From positions 1 through 64,000 of the forward strand of contig CAYTZR010000002.1 of NCBI GenBank assembly GCA_964442605.1: 64,000 nucleotides of DNA, given 5' to 3'. Below the pieces are notes generated by a model that saw only the letters and a list, made by a program, of their open reading frames with translations, did no database searches and had not been told where the DNA came from. Positions 43,216 through 50,823 of the stretch are shown here, piece by piece. Each line of letters starts with the position of its first letter. Position 1 is the stretch's first letter. Made by a program: the position numbers and the translations under genes. This DNA comes from Monoglobus sp964442605 (lineage in GTDB: Bacteria > Bacillota > Clostridia > Monoglobales > Monoglobaceae).

Positions 43216-43459
43216 AAAAAGTCTTACATAAAAAAAGCCATGTAAGACATTTTGTAAGACTTTTTTTAACGTTTTCACGGCGTTTGAGGGCAATGTCTTA
43301 CAAGTCTTACAAGTCTTACATGATTTTAATATATATATATAAAACTTTTTAAAATATAGGGGTATCCTTTCGGATTTTATGTAAGACTGTAAGACCCAAC
43401 GTTTTCACGGGCTTTATCGGGTTTTTTTATGTAAGACCCATCTAAGACCCATGTAAGAC
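43216..43459. repeat. GTAAGAC heptamer array with AT-rich core
   Basis: GTAAGAC occurs exactly at 43242, 43254, 43381, 43389, 43431 and 43453. Its complement GTCTTAC occurs at 43221, 43295, 43304 and 43313 (the last three in a strict 9-nt period). A CTAAGAC variant is at 43442. AACGTTTTCACGG occurs twice (43268 and 43398). Between the clusters is an AT-only stretch (about 43325-43357). AAAAAGTCTTACA (43216-43228) pairs with TGTAAGACTTTTT (43253-43265), or the left arm can pair with 43241-43248. It may be an iteron-like site, an attenuator or a plasmid/phage-origin relic. Confidence 0.7.
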
Positions 43460-43487
43460 CATTATAGAAAATATAAGATATCCGGGC

Positions 43488-43527
43488 AAAAAATATCCCG
43501 CAGTGAGTGTTAGGCTCAAAGCGGGAT
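43488..43527 (-). terminator. Intrinsic terminator of enolase
   Basis: On the minus strand ATCCCGC (43527-43521) pairs with GCGGGAT (43501-43495), followed by ATTTTTT. Confidence 0.8.
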
Positions 43528-43540
43528 TTTAATTTTAAAA

Positions 43541-44839
43541 TTATCTTTTTACGTTAAACGCGGAAATGCCGGGATAAACAGCGGCATCTCCAAGCTCTTC
43601 CTCGATACGCAGTAGCCTGTTATACTTCGCGACTCTCTCTGAACGGCTCGGCGCACCGGTCTTAATTTGGCAGGTATTCAAAGCCACCGCCAGATCCGCG
43701 ATGGTGGTATCCTCAGTTTCGCCGGATCTATGCGAGGAAATTGCTGTATATCCCGCCTTATGAGCCATTTTTATCGCCTCAAGGGTTTCGGAAACAGAAC
43801 CGATCTGGTTAAGCTTTATTAAAATAGAATTTCCGCACGAAAGCTCAATACCCTTTTTCAGACGTTCTGTGTTTGTGACAAACAGGTCGTCACCGACAAG
43901 CTGAACCTTGCCTCCAAGCTCCTTAGTAAGCAGCTTCCAGCCTTCCCAATCTTCCTCATCAAGCGCGTCCTCGATAGAAATAATCGGATATTTGCTAACA
44001 AGCTGCTTCCAGTGCTCTATAAGCTCCGCCGTTGTGAGCCTTGTACCCGCCTTAGGCAAAATGTATTCGCCCTTATTTCCGCTCTTCCATTCGCTTGAAG
44101 CCGCGTCAATCGCAATCATAAAATCCTTTTCGGGTTCATAGCCCGCGTTTTTTACAGCTTCAAGAATATACAGAATGGCATCCTCATCGTTTGCGAGGTC
44201 GGGAGCAAAACCGCCCTCATCGCCTACGGATGTTGCAAGTCCCTTTGATTTTAACAAAGCGGAGAGAGCGTGAAAGACCTCCGCGCATTGGCGCAGACCC
44301 TCCTTAAAGCTCGGTGCGCACACGGGCATAATCATAAACTCCTGTACGTCAATGTTGTTTGCCGCGTGCGCTCCTCCGTTTAAAATATTCATCATCGGAA
44401 CAGGCAGACGATTGCCGGAAACGCCGCCCAAAAATCTGTAAAGCGGTATATCAAGAGCTATAGATGCGGCTCTTGACGCGGCGATAGATACGGCAAGTAT
44501 CGCGTTTGCGCCGAGCCTTGACTTGTCTCCGGTTCCGTCCGCGTCATTCATCGCATTGTCAACAGCGTAAATATCGGAGGCATCAAGACCTGTGACCGCG
44601 TTGTTTATAACCGTGCGGATATTTTCAACCGCCTTTGTAACGCCCTTGCCGGAATATCTGTTCATGTTTCCGTCTCGAAGCTCCAGCGCCTCAAATTCTC
44701 CTGTTGACGCGCCGCTCGGTGCTGCTCCGCGTCCGACAGTGCCATCCGCGAGATATACCTCGGCTTCAACCGTAGGATTGCCTCTGGAATCAAGAATTTC
44801 CCGTCCTATGACCTTTTCGATTTGCAAATATTCCTTCAT
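43541..44839 (-). CDS. eno: Enolase
   Basis: 432 residues. GREILDSRGNPTVEAEV, APSGASTGEFEALELRDG, KLGANAILAVSIA, GDEGGFAPDL, IALDAASSEW-type (IAIDAASSEW), EDALDEEDWEGWKLL, GDDLFVTN, LIKLNQIGS and SHRSGETEDTTIADLAV cover the full enolase active site. It converts 2-phosphoglycerate to phosphoenolpyruvate. AAAGGAG lies 10 nt before the ATG. It is monocistronic between repeat-rich regions. Confidence 0.98.
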   Translation of the reverse strand: MKEYLQIEKVIGREILDSRGNPTVEAEVYLADGTVGRGAAPSGASTGEFEALELRDGNMNRYSGKGVTKAVENIRTVINNAVTGLDASDIYAVDNAMNDADGTGDKSRLGANAILAVSIAASRAASIALDIPLYRFLGGVSGNRLPVPMMNILNGGAHAANNIDVQEFMIMPVCAPSFKEGLRQCAEVFHALSALLKSKGLATSVGDEGGFAPDLANDEDAILYILEAVKNAGYEPEKDFMIAIDAASSEWKSGNKGEYILPKAGTRLTTAELIEHWKQLVSKYPIISIEDALDEEDWEGWKLLTKELGGKVQLVGDDLFVTNTERLKKGIELSCGNSILIKLNQIGSVSETLEAIKMAHKAGYTAISSHRSGETEDTTIADLAVALNTCQIKTGAPSRSERVAKYNRLLRIEEELGDAAVYPGISAFNVKR

Positions 44840-45245
44840 TTGAATAAGCTCCTTTCATAAATTATAATTTTATTAACTAATAAACTACAGCGTGTAGCGT
44901 GTCGATAAATTTAAAATAATATATTTTGCAAAGCTTTTGCTACCGCAGCATCCGGCGAACAGTTCGTGTCCGGCGCGAAAGCAGTAAGCGGTTACGCTTA
45001 AAGTAACAGGATTTGGAATAAATGTAAGTATAAGGCTATTCATTAATTACATCTTGCCCTTACAGGGCAGTCGCCTGCGCGCCTCACGTGTTCGCTAACG
45101 CTCACCTACCGAAGCTTGCATTGCCACTCGCGGAGTGGCATAGAGAACCGGCAAAGTCGCAAAAGCTTTGTTGTGCTAGGCAAGAATATAGCAGTCCATT
45201 AGGACAAAAAATCAGGAATAAGGCACTATACAAGGTTTGGCACCC

Positions 45246-45304
45246 CGCCCGGGTTCGGCGAGCGGGAGTGACCGGAGCTGCGCAGCAGGTTCGTGCCTTA
45301 TAAA
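45246..45304 (-). repeat. Dispersed repeat, copy 2 (inverted partner of 42970-43027)
   Basis: Read on the minus strand it begins TTTATAAGGCACGAACCTG and continues GCGCAGCTCCGGTCAC and CGCCGAACCCGGGCG, matching copy 1. Confidence 0.75.
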
Positions 45305-45457
45305 GCAGTCCATTTTATCACATAAACGAGGTCACAAACCATTAGCATGCTTATATATGCTGGGCTAGGCTCGTACAAAGCAGTCCTTTTCATCATATTC
45401 ATCACAGATAATAATTTCCAAAATCATAAATAATATACTTAAATATAAATAAAATAA

Positions 45458-45487
45458 AAATCCGAATATCGAAAGATACTCGGATTT
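45458..45487 (-). terminator. Intrinsic terminator of the DUF624 gene
   Basis: AAATCCGAATATC (45458-45470) pairs with GATACTCGGATTT (45475-45487) around a 4-nt loop; on the minus strand a T-rich tract follows. A partial second copy of the right arm lies at 45497-45511. Confidence 0.75.
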
Positions 45488-45518
45488 GAAGATAAAGATA
45501 CTTGGATTTATATAAAAA

Positions 45519-46487
45519 CTAATATAATTTTCTGTAGTTCACAGGCGCGGCGTCCTTTTCAAAGTTTTCCTTTTCCTCAACATTGGCAGAGTCATCAATA
45601 TGGTTTCTTATCTGACATTCGGCGTTATAGCTTACTATAAATCCGCAAAACGAATAGAGCAGGAACAGGGCAAGCAGCAGATAAATCGGTACAAGCATAG
45701 TGAGCGCGATTGATGAAAAGAAGAATATACCGACATACAAAATGCCTATCGTCAATATACCGAGGATTATCAATACCAAAAAAGTGTATGGCAGACTTAC
45801 CAGCGAAAACAGAGCCGAGTTGCGCAGCAGCTGACCGAACTTAAGCTTGTATCTTACCATGAGCGGATATATAAACAGATGCACCATAAAGTAAAACAGG
45901 AATAAGCAATAGACTATGTACTTCGCGTATTTTAATATATTCGTCTGCGAGGAATAGAAGTAAATCGCATAGAAGAATACAAACATAAATACAAGGTCTA
46001 TAATATAAACCAAAATACCCTGCTTAAAATTGTCCTTGAAGGCATCCCAAAAGTCGCTCCATATAAAAGCGTTTTCCTCACGGGCATAGTTTCTGAGTAT
46101 ATAATGCATACCGGCGGTCGCGGGACCCATACCCCAGAAAACGGTAAACAGCAGCGCGGTGACAAATCTTATGCCTATATCAAGTATCCTGTATATAAAT
46201 AAGTAGTCAGCGTTCGCTATATCAGGCTCGCTCAGTCCTACAATGCTCGCAATCTCATTCGGAAACGTGCCGAAGACGGCGTTTGAGAAAACACCCGCCG
46301 CGAAAAATACAATCAGGAAAGTAGGGATATTGGCGAGGCAAAACAGCAAATTAACCTGTATAAGCTTCCAGAACTTCCTGAAAAATATCTCAAAAAACAG
46401 AACAATACCCTCGCTGTGCGGCTCTGACGGGTCAACACCTTTACCGGGCTTGTTGTAACCCTTTGTACTAAAACTGAAAACACCCAT
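45519..46487 (-). CDS. DUF624 (YesL-like) integral membrane protein
   Basis: 322 residues from ATG 46487 (TGGAG 8-12 nt upstream); an apparent in-frame extension to 46520 lies inside the repeated RNA element. About six membrane segments are visible, beginning FWKLIQVNLLFCLANIPTFLIVFFAAG, and later GPATAGMHYILRNYAREENAFIWSDFWDAFKDNF, the DUF624 core. B. subtilis YesL belongs to the rhamnogalacturonan/pectin gene cluster, and relatives often accompany sugar ABC transporters. No transporter is adjacent here, so its role is unknown. Confidence 0.82.
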   Translation of the reverse strand: MGVFSFSTKGYNKPGKGVDPSEPHSEGIVLFFEIFFRKFWKLIQVNLLFCLANIPTFLIVFFAAGVFSNAVFGTFPNEIASIVGLSEPDIANADYLFIYRILDIGIRFVTALLFTVFWGMGPATAGMHYILRNYAREENAFIWSDFWDAFKDNFKQGILVYIIDLVFMFVFFYAIYFYSSQTNILKYAKYIVYCLFLFYFMVHLFIYPLMVRYKLKFGQLLRNSALFSLVSLPYTFLVLIILGILTIGILYVGIFFFSSIALTMLVPIYLLLALFLLYSFCGFIVSYNAECQIRNHIDDSANVEEKENFEKDAAPVNYRKLY

Positions 46488-46568
46488 AAAAATCTCCATT
46501 CTGCCGCTCCGCAACGGCACACATAGTATTACATATCTCTTATCAGCGGAGGAGGAATGATAAGAGAT
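46485..46568 (-). promoter_or_regulatory. Candidate structured RNA leader of the DUF624 gene (copy 2 of a repeated element)
   Basis: On the minus strand ATCTCTTATC (46544-46535 in plus coordinates, reading the complement) and GATAAGAGAT form a perfect 10-bp stem (plus 46535-46544 with 46559-46568) with a 14-nt loop containing CTCCGC. It is followed by GCCG-N8-CGGC, whose loop has GCGGAG, then TGGAG and the ATG. The outer stem pair is A-T here and T-A in the relA copy (3057-3141). The regions upstream of the two copies are unrelated. Confidence 0.6.
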
Positions 46569-46583
46569 TTAAATCAATAATCG

Positions 46584-46655
46584 AAAATATTGCAAAAAAT
46601 ATTGCAAAAAATATTGTAAAAAATATTACAAAAAATATATATTACAAAGAATATT
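46584..46655. repeat. AT-rich ~13-bp tandem repeat (AAAATATTGCAA units)
   Basis: Five or six imperfect units of the form AAAATATT(G/A)(C/T)A(A) precede the DUF624 leader. They are another junction tandem repeat. Confidence 0.7.
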
Positions 46656-46718
46656 ACGAAATATATTATAGCATATCAAAAAATAAAATGCAATATTAAA
46701 GCATAACGATTTTAGCGG

Positions 46719-46747
46719 TTGACAAAAATTTTATGGTTTGGTATAAT
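46719..46747 (+). promoter_or_regulatory. Perfect sigma-A promoter of gatCAB
   Basis: TTGACA (46719-46724), a 17-nt spacer and TATAAT (46742-46747), 47 nt before gatC. Confidence 0.8.
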
Positions 46748-46793
46748 AAACCCTAATAATTAAACATTATTCTATAACGAAAAGAGTGATATT

Positions 46794-47081
46794 ATGGAAA
46801 TAACCAAGGATATGGTTTCGTATGTCGCCGAGCTGTCCAGACTTAAGCTGACCGATGAACAGGCAGAGGATGTAAGACACGGTTTGGGAGAAATTATCGG
46901 CTATATGGATGTTTTGAACAACATTGACACAGAGGGCGTAGAGCCTATGTCGCACGCTTTCGCGGTTAAAAACGTCATGCGTGAGGATAAAGTAAAGCCG
47001 AGTCACGACAGGGCGGAGCTTCTTAAAAACGCGCCCAAATCGGACGATGAAGCTATTATTGTTCCGAAAACCGTTGAATAA
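46794..47081 (+). CDS. gatC: Asp/Glu-tRNA(Asn/Gln) amidotransferase subunit C
   Basis: 95 residues. VSYVAELSRLKLTDEQAE at the N terminus and the LNNIDTEGVEPMSHAF core are GatC signatures; the C-terminal tail wraps between A and B subunits. GatCAB converts Glu-tRNA(Gln) and/or Asp-tRNA(Asn) to the amidated forms. First gene of gatCAB, which contains an unusually long, repeat-filled 190-nt gap before gatA. Confidence 0.95.
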   Translation: MEITKDMVSYVAELSRLKLTDEQAEDVRHGLGEIIGYMDVLNNIDTEGVEPMSHAFAVKNVMREDKVKPSHDRAELLKNAPKSDDEAIIVPKTVE

Positions 47082-47124
47082 TAAAACAAATAATAAAACA
47101 ATAAGATAAATAATAAGATGATTT

Positions 47125-47240
47125 AATTTTATTTGATTTAAAAATTTTATTTGATTTAAAAATTTTATTTTATCTGAAATTTTATTTGACTTGTTAATTT
47201 GAGATAAGAGAAAGAATTATTGTAAGAGAAAGAATTATTG
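47125..47240. repeat. Two separate 18-bp tandem duplications between gatC and gatA
   Basis: AATTTTATTTGATTTAAA occurs at 47125-47142 and 47143-47160 exactly, with degraded further copies to about 47190. TAAGAGAAAGAATTATTG occurs at 47205-47222 and 47223-47240 exactly. Both sets have period 18. Confidence 0.9.
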
Positions 47241-47271
47241 ACGGAAGTATTTTGACGAAAGGATTTTGCAT

Positions 47272-48753
47272 ATGAATATTACTGGATTGACCGCTCTTGA
47301 GCTGGGCAAAAGAATAAAAAGCGGTGATATCAAGGTTGCTGAGGCGACACGCGCCGTGCTTGATGAGATAAAGAAAAAAGACGGAGAAATCAACGCGTAT
47401 ATTACCGTTATCGAGGACGAGGCTTTAAAGCGTGCAGAGGAGGTACAGGCGAAAATTAACGCCGGAGAGCTTGATAATTCCCCTCTCGCCGGTGTTCCCG
47501 TCGCTATTAAGGATAATATCTCGACTAAGGGAATTAAGACAAGCTGCGCGTCAAAAATTTTGGGTGATTTTAAGCCTCCCTATAACGCAGCCGTAATTGA
47601 TAAGCTCAGCGACGCGGGAGCGGTAATTGTCGGTAAGCTGAACATGGATGAGTTCGCTATGGGCAGTACGGGCGAGACGTCATACTACGGTGAAACAAAA
47701 AATCCGTGGGACACAAGCAGGGTTCCGGGAGGTTCCTCAAGCGGTGCGGCAGCGGCTGTTGCCTCGTGTATGGCTCCGTATGCTCTCGGCTCCGACACGG
47801 GCGGGAGTATAAGACAGCCCGCATCGTACTGCGGCGTTACCGGTATGAAGCCGACATACGGCGCGGTTTCGCGTTACGGTCTGATTGCTTACGCGTCATC
47901 GCTTGACCAAATCGGACCCGTGGCAAAGGATACTGCCGATTGTGCCGCGATTTTGGATATTATTTGCGGCAAGGACGAAATGGACGGTACATCTCTTGAT
48001 ATAGAGCATAAAAGCTATCTGGGCAGCCTTTCGGGCGATGTTGCCGGTCTGAAAATAGGAATACCATCTCAATGCTTTGGCGATGGACTGAGCGGCGATG
48101 TTAAGGACGCTGTTTTGGGCGTTGCGGAAGCCCTGAAATCCAAGGGCGCGGAAGCTGAAGAGTTCGATATGCCGATTATAGACTATGTTGTTCCGACGTA
48201 CTATATCATCGCTTCGGCAGAGGCAAGCTCCAATCTTTCGAGGTTCGATGGTGTAAAGTACGGCTTTAGGGCTGAGGAATTTGAGGACTTAACCGACCTT
48301 TACATGTCAACCAGAAGCGAGGGCTTCGGTGAGGAGGTAAAGCGCAGAATTATGCTGGGGACATTTGCATTGTCAACAGGATATTACGACGCGTATTACA
48401 AGAAGGCTTTACAGGTTAAGGCGCTTATTAAAAAGGCGTTTGACGATGCGTATGAGAAATATGATGTTATTCTTTTCCCCGCTGCTCCGTCAACAGCTCC
48501 GAAAATCGGCTCAAGCTTATCCGATCCGCTGAAAATGTACCTGTCGGATATTTATACCGTATCCGTTAATCTCGCGGGTTTGCCGGGAATTACCGTTCCC
48601 TGCGGATTTGATAAGGGCGGAATGCCGATTGGAGCCCAGCTTGTCGGCGCGGCGCTGAATGACCATGTGATTTTAAACGCTGCGTATACTTATCAGCAAG
48701 CAACCGGCTATCATAAGATGGCAGCCGAGAAGTTCGGAAAGGAGGCGGAGTAA
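47272..48753 (+). CDS. gatA: Asp/Glu-tRNA(Asn/Gln) amidotransferase subunit A
   Basis: 493 residues from ATG 47272 (GAAAGGA upstream; a TTG at 47266 is less well spaced). PVAIKDNI contains the catalytic Lys. GGSSSGAAAAVASCMAPYALGSDTGGSIRQPASYCG is the amidase signature with the Ser-cisSer-Lys triad residues. It hydrolyses glutamine and channels ammonia to GatB. The stop is 1 nt before the gatB ATG. Confidence 0.97.
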   Translation: MNITGLTALELGKRIKSGDIKVAEATRAVLDEIKKKDGEINAYITVIEDEALKRAEEVQAKINAGELDNSPLAGVPVAIKDNISTKGIKTSCASKILGDFKPPYNAAVIDKLSDAGAVIVGKLNMDEFAMGSTGETSYYGETKNPWDTSRVPGGSSSGAAAAVASCMAPYALGSDTGGSIRQPASYCGVTGMKPTYGAVSRYGLIAYASSLDQIGPVAKDTADCAAILDIICGKDEMDGTSLDIEHKSYLGSLSGDVAGLKIGIPSQCFGDGLSGDVKDAVLGVAEALKSKGAEAEEFDMPIIDYVVPTYYIIASAEASSNLSRFDGVKYGFRAEEFEDLTDLYMSTRSEGFGEEVKRRIMLGTFALSTGYYDAYYKKALQVKALIKKAFDDAYEKYDVILFPAAPSTAPKIGSSLSDPLKMYLSDIYTVSVNLAGLPGITVPCGFDKGGMPIGAQLVGAALNDHVILNAAYTYQQATGYHKMAAEKFGKEAE

Positions 48754-48754
48754 T

Positions 48755-50185
48755 ATGGCATGGGAAACCGTTATGGGTCTTGAGGTTCATGTTGAGCTTG
48801 CGACAAAATCCAAAATATTTTGCTCTTGTACTACGGAATTCGGCGGCGAGCCTAATACGCACTGCTGCCCAATATGTACAGGAATGCCAGGAACGCTGCC
48901 TGTTGTAAACAAGCAGGTGGTAAACTTTGCGATGAAAGCGGGTATCGCTTTAAACTGTGATATTACGCGCTATAATAAATTTGACAGAAAGAACTATTTT
49001 TATCCCGACCTTCCAAAGGCGTATCAGATTTCACAGCTTTATCTTCCGATTTGTCAAAACGGACGCGTGTCCATAGAAACTGAGGACGGCGTGAAAAAGG
49101 ACGTAAGGATACATGAAATTCACATGGAGGAGGATGCCGGCAAGCTTATTCATGATGAGTTCAATGATGAAACCAAGTGCGACTATAACCGCTGCGGTGT
49201 TCCGCTTATAGAGATTGTGAGCGAGCCTGATTTCAGAAGCGCCGATGAGGTTATCGCGTATCTTACCAAGCTGAAATCAACGCTTGAATATTTAGGCGTG
49301 TCCGACTGTAAAATGCAGGAGGGCTCAATGCGCGCTGACGTTAATCTCTCCGTCAGAAGGATTGGTGAGGAGTTCGGCACCAGAACGGAGATGAAGAACT
49401 TAAACTCGTTTAAGGCAATTGCGAAAGCAATCAAGTTTGAATCAAAACGTCAGATTGACGTTATAGAACGCGGAGGCAGGGTAGTTCAGGAAACAAGACG
49501 CTGGGATGATAACAAGGACAAGAGCTACGCGATGCGCAGCAAGGAAAACGCCCAGGATTACAGATACTTTCCGGAGCCCGATATTCCGCCGATTGAGATT
49601 GACGATGAATGGTTTGACTCAATAAAAAACAGTCTGCCTGAGCTTGCCGAGGCTAAGAAACAGCGTTATATCAGCGAATTCGGTCTGCCCGAATATGATG
49701 CGAACATGATAACCGGTCAAAAGGCGCTTGCCGACTTTTTCGAGGAAACAACCGCGCTTTGCGGCAATCCCAAAGAGGTTTCAAATTGGATTATGGGCGA
49801 GCTGATGAGAAAGCTGAGCGATGAGGGCATAGAGGCAAAGAATATGAAGCTGACCCCATCGGCTCTCGCGAAGCTTATTGAGCTTGTCGGAAAGAAAACC
49901 ATTAACCGCAACAAGGCGAAGGAAATATTCGGTATCGCCTTTAATGAGGATTTGGATGTTGAAAAATACGTTAAGGACAATAATTTGGAGCAGGTAAGCG
50001 ATGAGGGATTGGTTCTTGAAACGGTTAAAAGGGTTATTGAAAACAACCCGAAGGCTATGCAGGACTACACCTCCGGCAATAAAAAGGCAATCGGATTTTT
50101 AATGGGTCAATGCATGAAGGAATTAAAAGGCAAGGGCGATCCGAGCGTGGTAAATAAGCTTTTAAGCCAAGAGCTGAATAAGTGA
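48755..50185 (+). CDS. gatB: Asp/Glu-tRNA(Asn/Gln) amidotransferase subunit B
   Basis: 476 residues. GLEVHVELATKSKIFCSC, the Cys-containing NTHCCPICTGMPGTLPV, YNRCGVPLIEIVSEPD and MQEGSMRADVNLSVR are the kinase/transamidase motifs; the C-terminal YqeY-like tail ends with FLMGQCMKELKGKGDPSVVNKLL. It activates the tRNA-bound acid and completes amidation. GGCGGAG precedes the ATG. Confidence 0.97.
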   Translation: MAWETVMGLEVHVELATKSKIFCSCTTEFGGEPNTHCCPICTGMPGTLPVVNKQVVNFAMKAGIALNCDITRYNKFDRKNYFYPDLPKAYQISQLYLPICQNGRVSIETEDGVKKDVRIHEIHMEEDAGKLIHDEFNDETKCDYNRCGVPLIEIVSEPDFRSADEVIAYLTKLKSTLEYLGVSDCKMQEGSMRADVNLSVRRIGEEFGTRTEMKNLNSFKAIAKAIKFESKRQIDVIERGGRVVQETRRWDDNKDKSYAMRSKENAQDYRYFPEPDIPPIEIDDEWFDSIKNSLPELAEAKKQRYISEFGLPEYDANMITGQKALADFFEETTALCGNPKEVSNWIMGELMRKLSDEGIEAKNMKLTPSALAKLIELVGKKTINRNKAKEIFGIAFNEDLDVEKYVKDNNLEQVSDEGLVLETVKRVIENNPKAMQDYTSGNKKAIGFLMGQCMKELKGKGDPSVVNKLLSQELNK

Positions 50186-50247
50186 TTGGATAATAAAAAT
50201 CCGCCCTCAGTCGGGCGTGAGATAAAACAGTAAGTCATGATTTTCGG

Positions 50248-50277
50248 GGAATGGCGCGGCTTAAGCTACGCCATTCC
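50248..50277 (+). terminator. Hairpin downstream of gatB
   Basis: GGAATGGCG (50248-50256) pairs perfectly with CGCCATTCC (50269-50277), and inner AGC/GCT-like bases may extend it. The T-tract is poor, so it may be a terminator or an mRNA-end hairpin. Confidence 0.5.
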
Positions 50278-50316
50278 TCAAATTTGTTTTGAAACAACGA
50301 CATTGGCAGGAGAAGA

Positions 50317-50516
50317 ATGTACGAATTACATCAAGTCGGAGAATTACATTAAGTCGGAGAGTTACATCAAGTCGGAGAGAACAGCTTTTACATACAAAGT
50401 CCCTCTAAAATCGGTCTTGTTAAGCTGAACGATACAATGTTTGTCTTATTGACAGCGGAAATGATAAAAACGCGGGGCGAGTTGTCTTGACGTTTTTTAC
50501 CCGAACTATTTTATGT
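50317..50516 (+). pseudogene. Decayed N-terminal fragment of an MBL-fold hydrolase
   Basis: AGGAGAAG precedes ATG 50317. Codons read Met-Tyr-Glu-Leu-His-Gln-Val-Gly-Glu, with the 18-bp Glu-Leu-His-Gln-Val-Gly unit tandemly triplicated (50323, 50341 and 50359). The second copy carries TAA (50350-50352). After the third copy come NSFYIQSPSKIGLVKLND-like residues, then a frameshift near 50437 into NVCLIDSGNDKNAG, the typical start of a clostridial MBL protein. The frame then runs out by about 50516, with no HxHxDH motif or C-terminal part. Stop, frameshift and truncation together mark a pseudogene. Confidence 0.75.
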
Positions 50517-50571
50517 TATACCGCGCTGTTTTAGTTATAACGCCGTTGAAGCAGGTTTTTTACCGGTTTTA

Positions 50572-50778
50572 TCAGTTTTTAAACAGTGTGTTCATCATGT
50601 CCTGTATATGCTGCTTTCGCCGCTGTGTTTCATCGCTGTCTATTGTGATTGATACAACATCACCCTCTACGGCGCCCGACGGCAAAAGCTCAATCGGCAT
50701 ATTTATCGTTTTATTATCTGCTTCAGCCAATTCGACAACCGCGAATTCACCTTCAAATCTGTCTATTGTTACTTTCAT
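50572..50778 (-). CDS. DUF3006 family small protein
   Basis: 68 residues. KVTIDRFEGEFAVVELAE and the IELLPSGAVEGDVVSITID segment match DUF3006, a small OB-like or SH3-like beta-domain. These genes very often accompany ComEC/Rec2-type MBL genes, as here (46 nt downstream of one on the same strand). It has no known activity. AAGGAGG lies 5-6 nt before the ATG. Confidence 0.85.
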   Translation of the reverse strand: MKVTIDRFEGEFAVVELAEADNKTINMPIELLPSGAVEGDVVSITIDSDETQRRKQHIQDMMNTLFKN

Positions 50779-50823
50779 GTTATCCTCCTTGATTTACTAA
50801 ATTTAGATTTATTGAATTTAGAT

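Larger units (their letters stand above)
42955..43540. other. Repeat-rich non-coding region between tRNA-Arg and enolase
   Basis: 586 nt with no plausible gene. In order: one arm of a 58-bp inverted repeat (42970-43027), a long hairpin (43030-43104), a CTTTCTTTAG-type small hairpin (about 43121-43142), the GTAAGAC array (43216-43459) and the enolase terminator (43488-43527). Confidence 0.7.
44840..45518. other. Repeat-rich non-coding region upstream of enolase
   Basis: 679 nt without a credible gene; a 71-codon ORF at 45088-45303 runs through repeats and is rejected. Contents: an AT-rich enolase upstream region with a CTACAGCGTGTAG dyad (about 44885-44897), CAAAGCTTTTGC (44929-44940), a GGCAAAGTCGC repeat copy (45150-45170), three AGCAGTCC units (about 45190, 45305 and 45375), inverted-repeat arm 45246-45304, and the DUF624 terminator. 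Confidence 0.65.

Noticed and set aside
43221..43459. GTAAGAC array as a CRISPR
   Set aside because: Units are only 7 nt, occur in both orientations and have irregular spacing (8-120 nt); there are no cas genes nearby.
45088..45303. 71-codon ORF upstream of enolase
   Set aside because: It runs through three dispersed repeats, has no SD and resembles no family; composition matches the repeats.
50237..50428. 63-codon ORF after gatB
   Set aside because: It is out of frame with, and overlaps, the recognisable MBL pseudogene; its Tyr-Ile-Lys-Ser-Glu repeats are the other frame of the 18-bp duplication.
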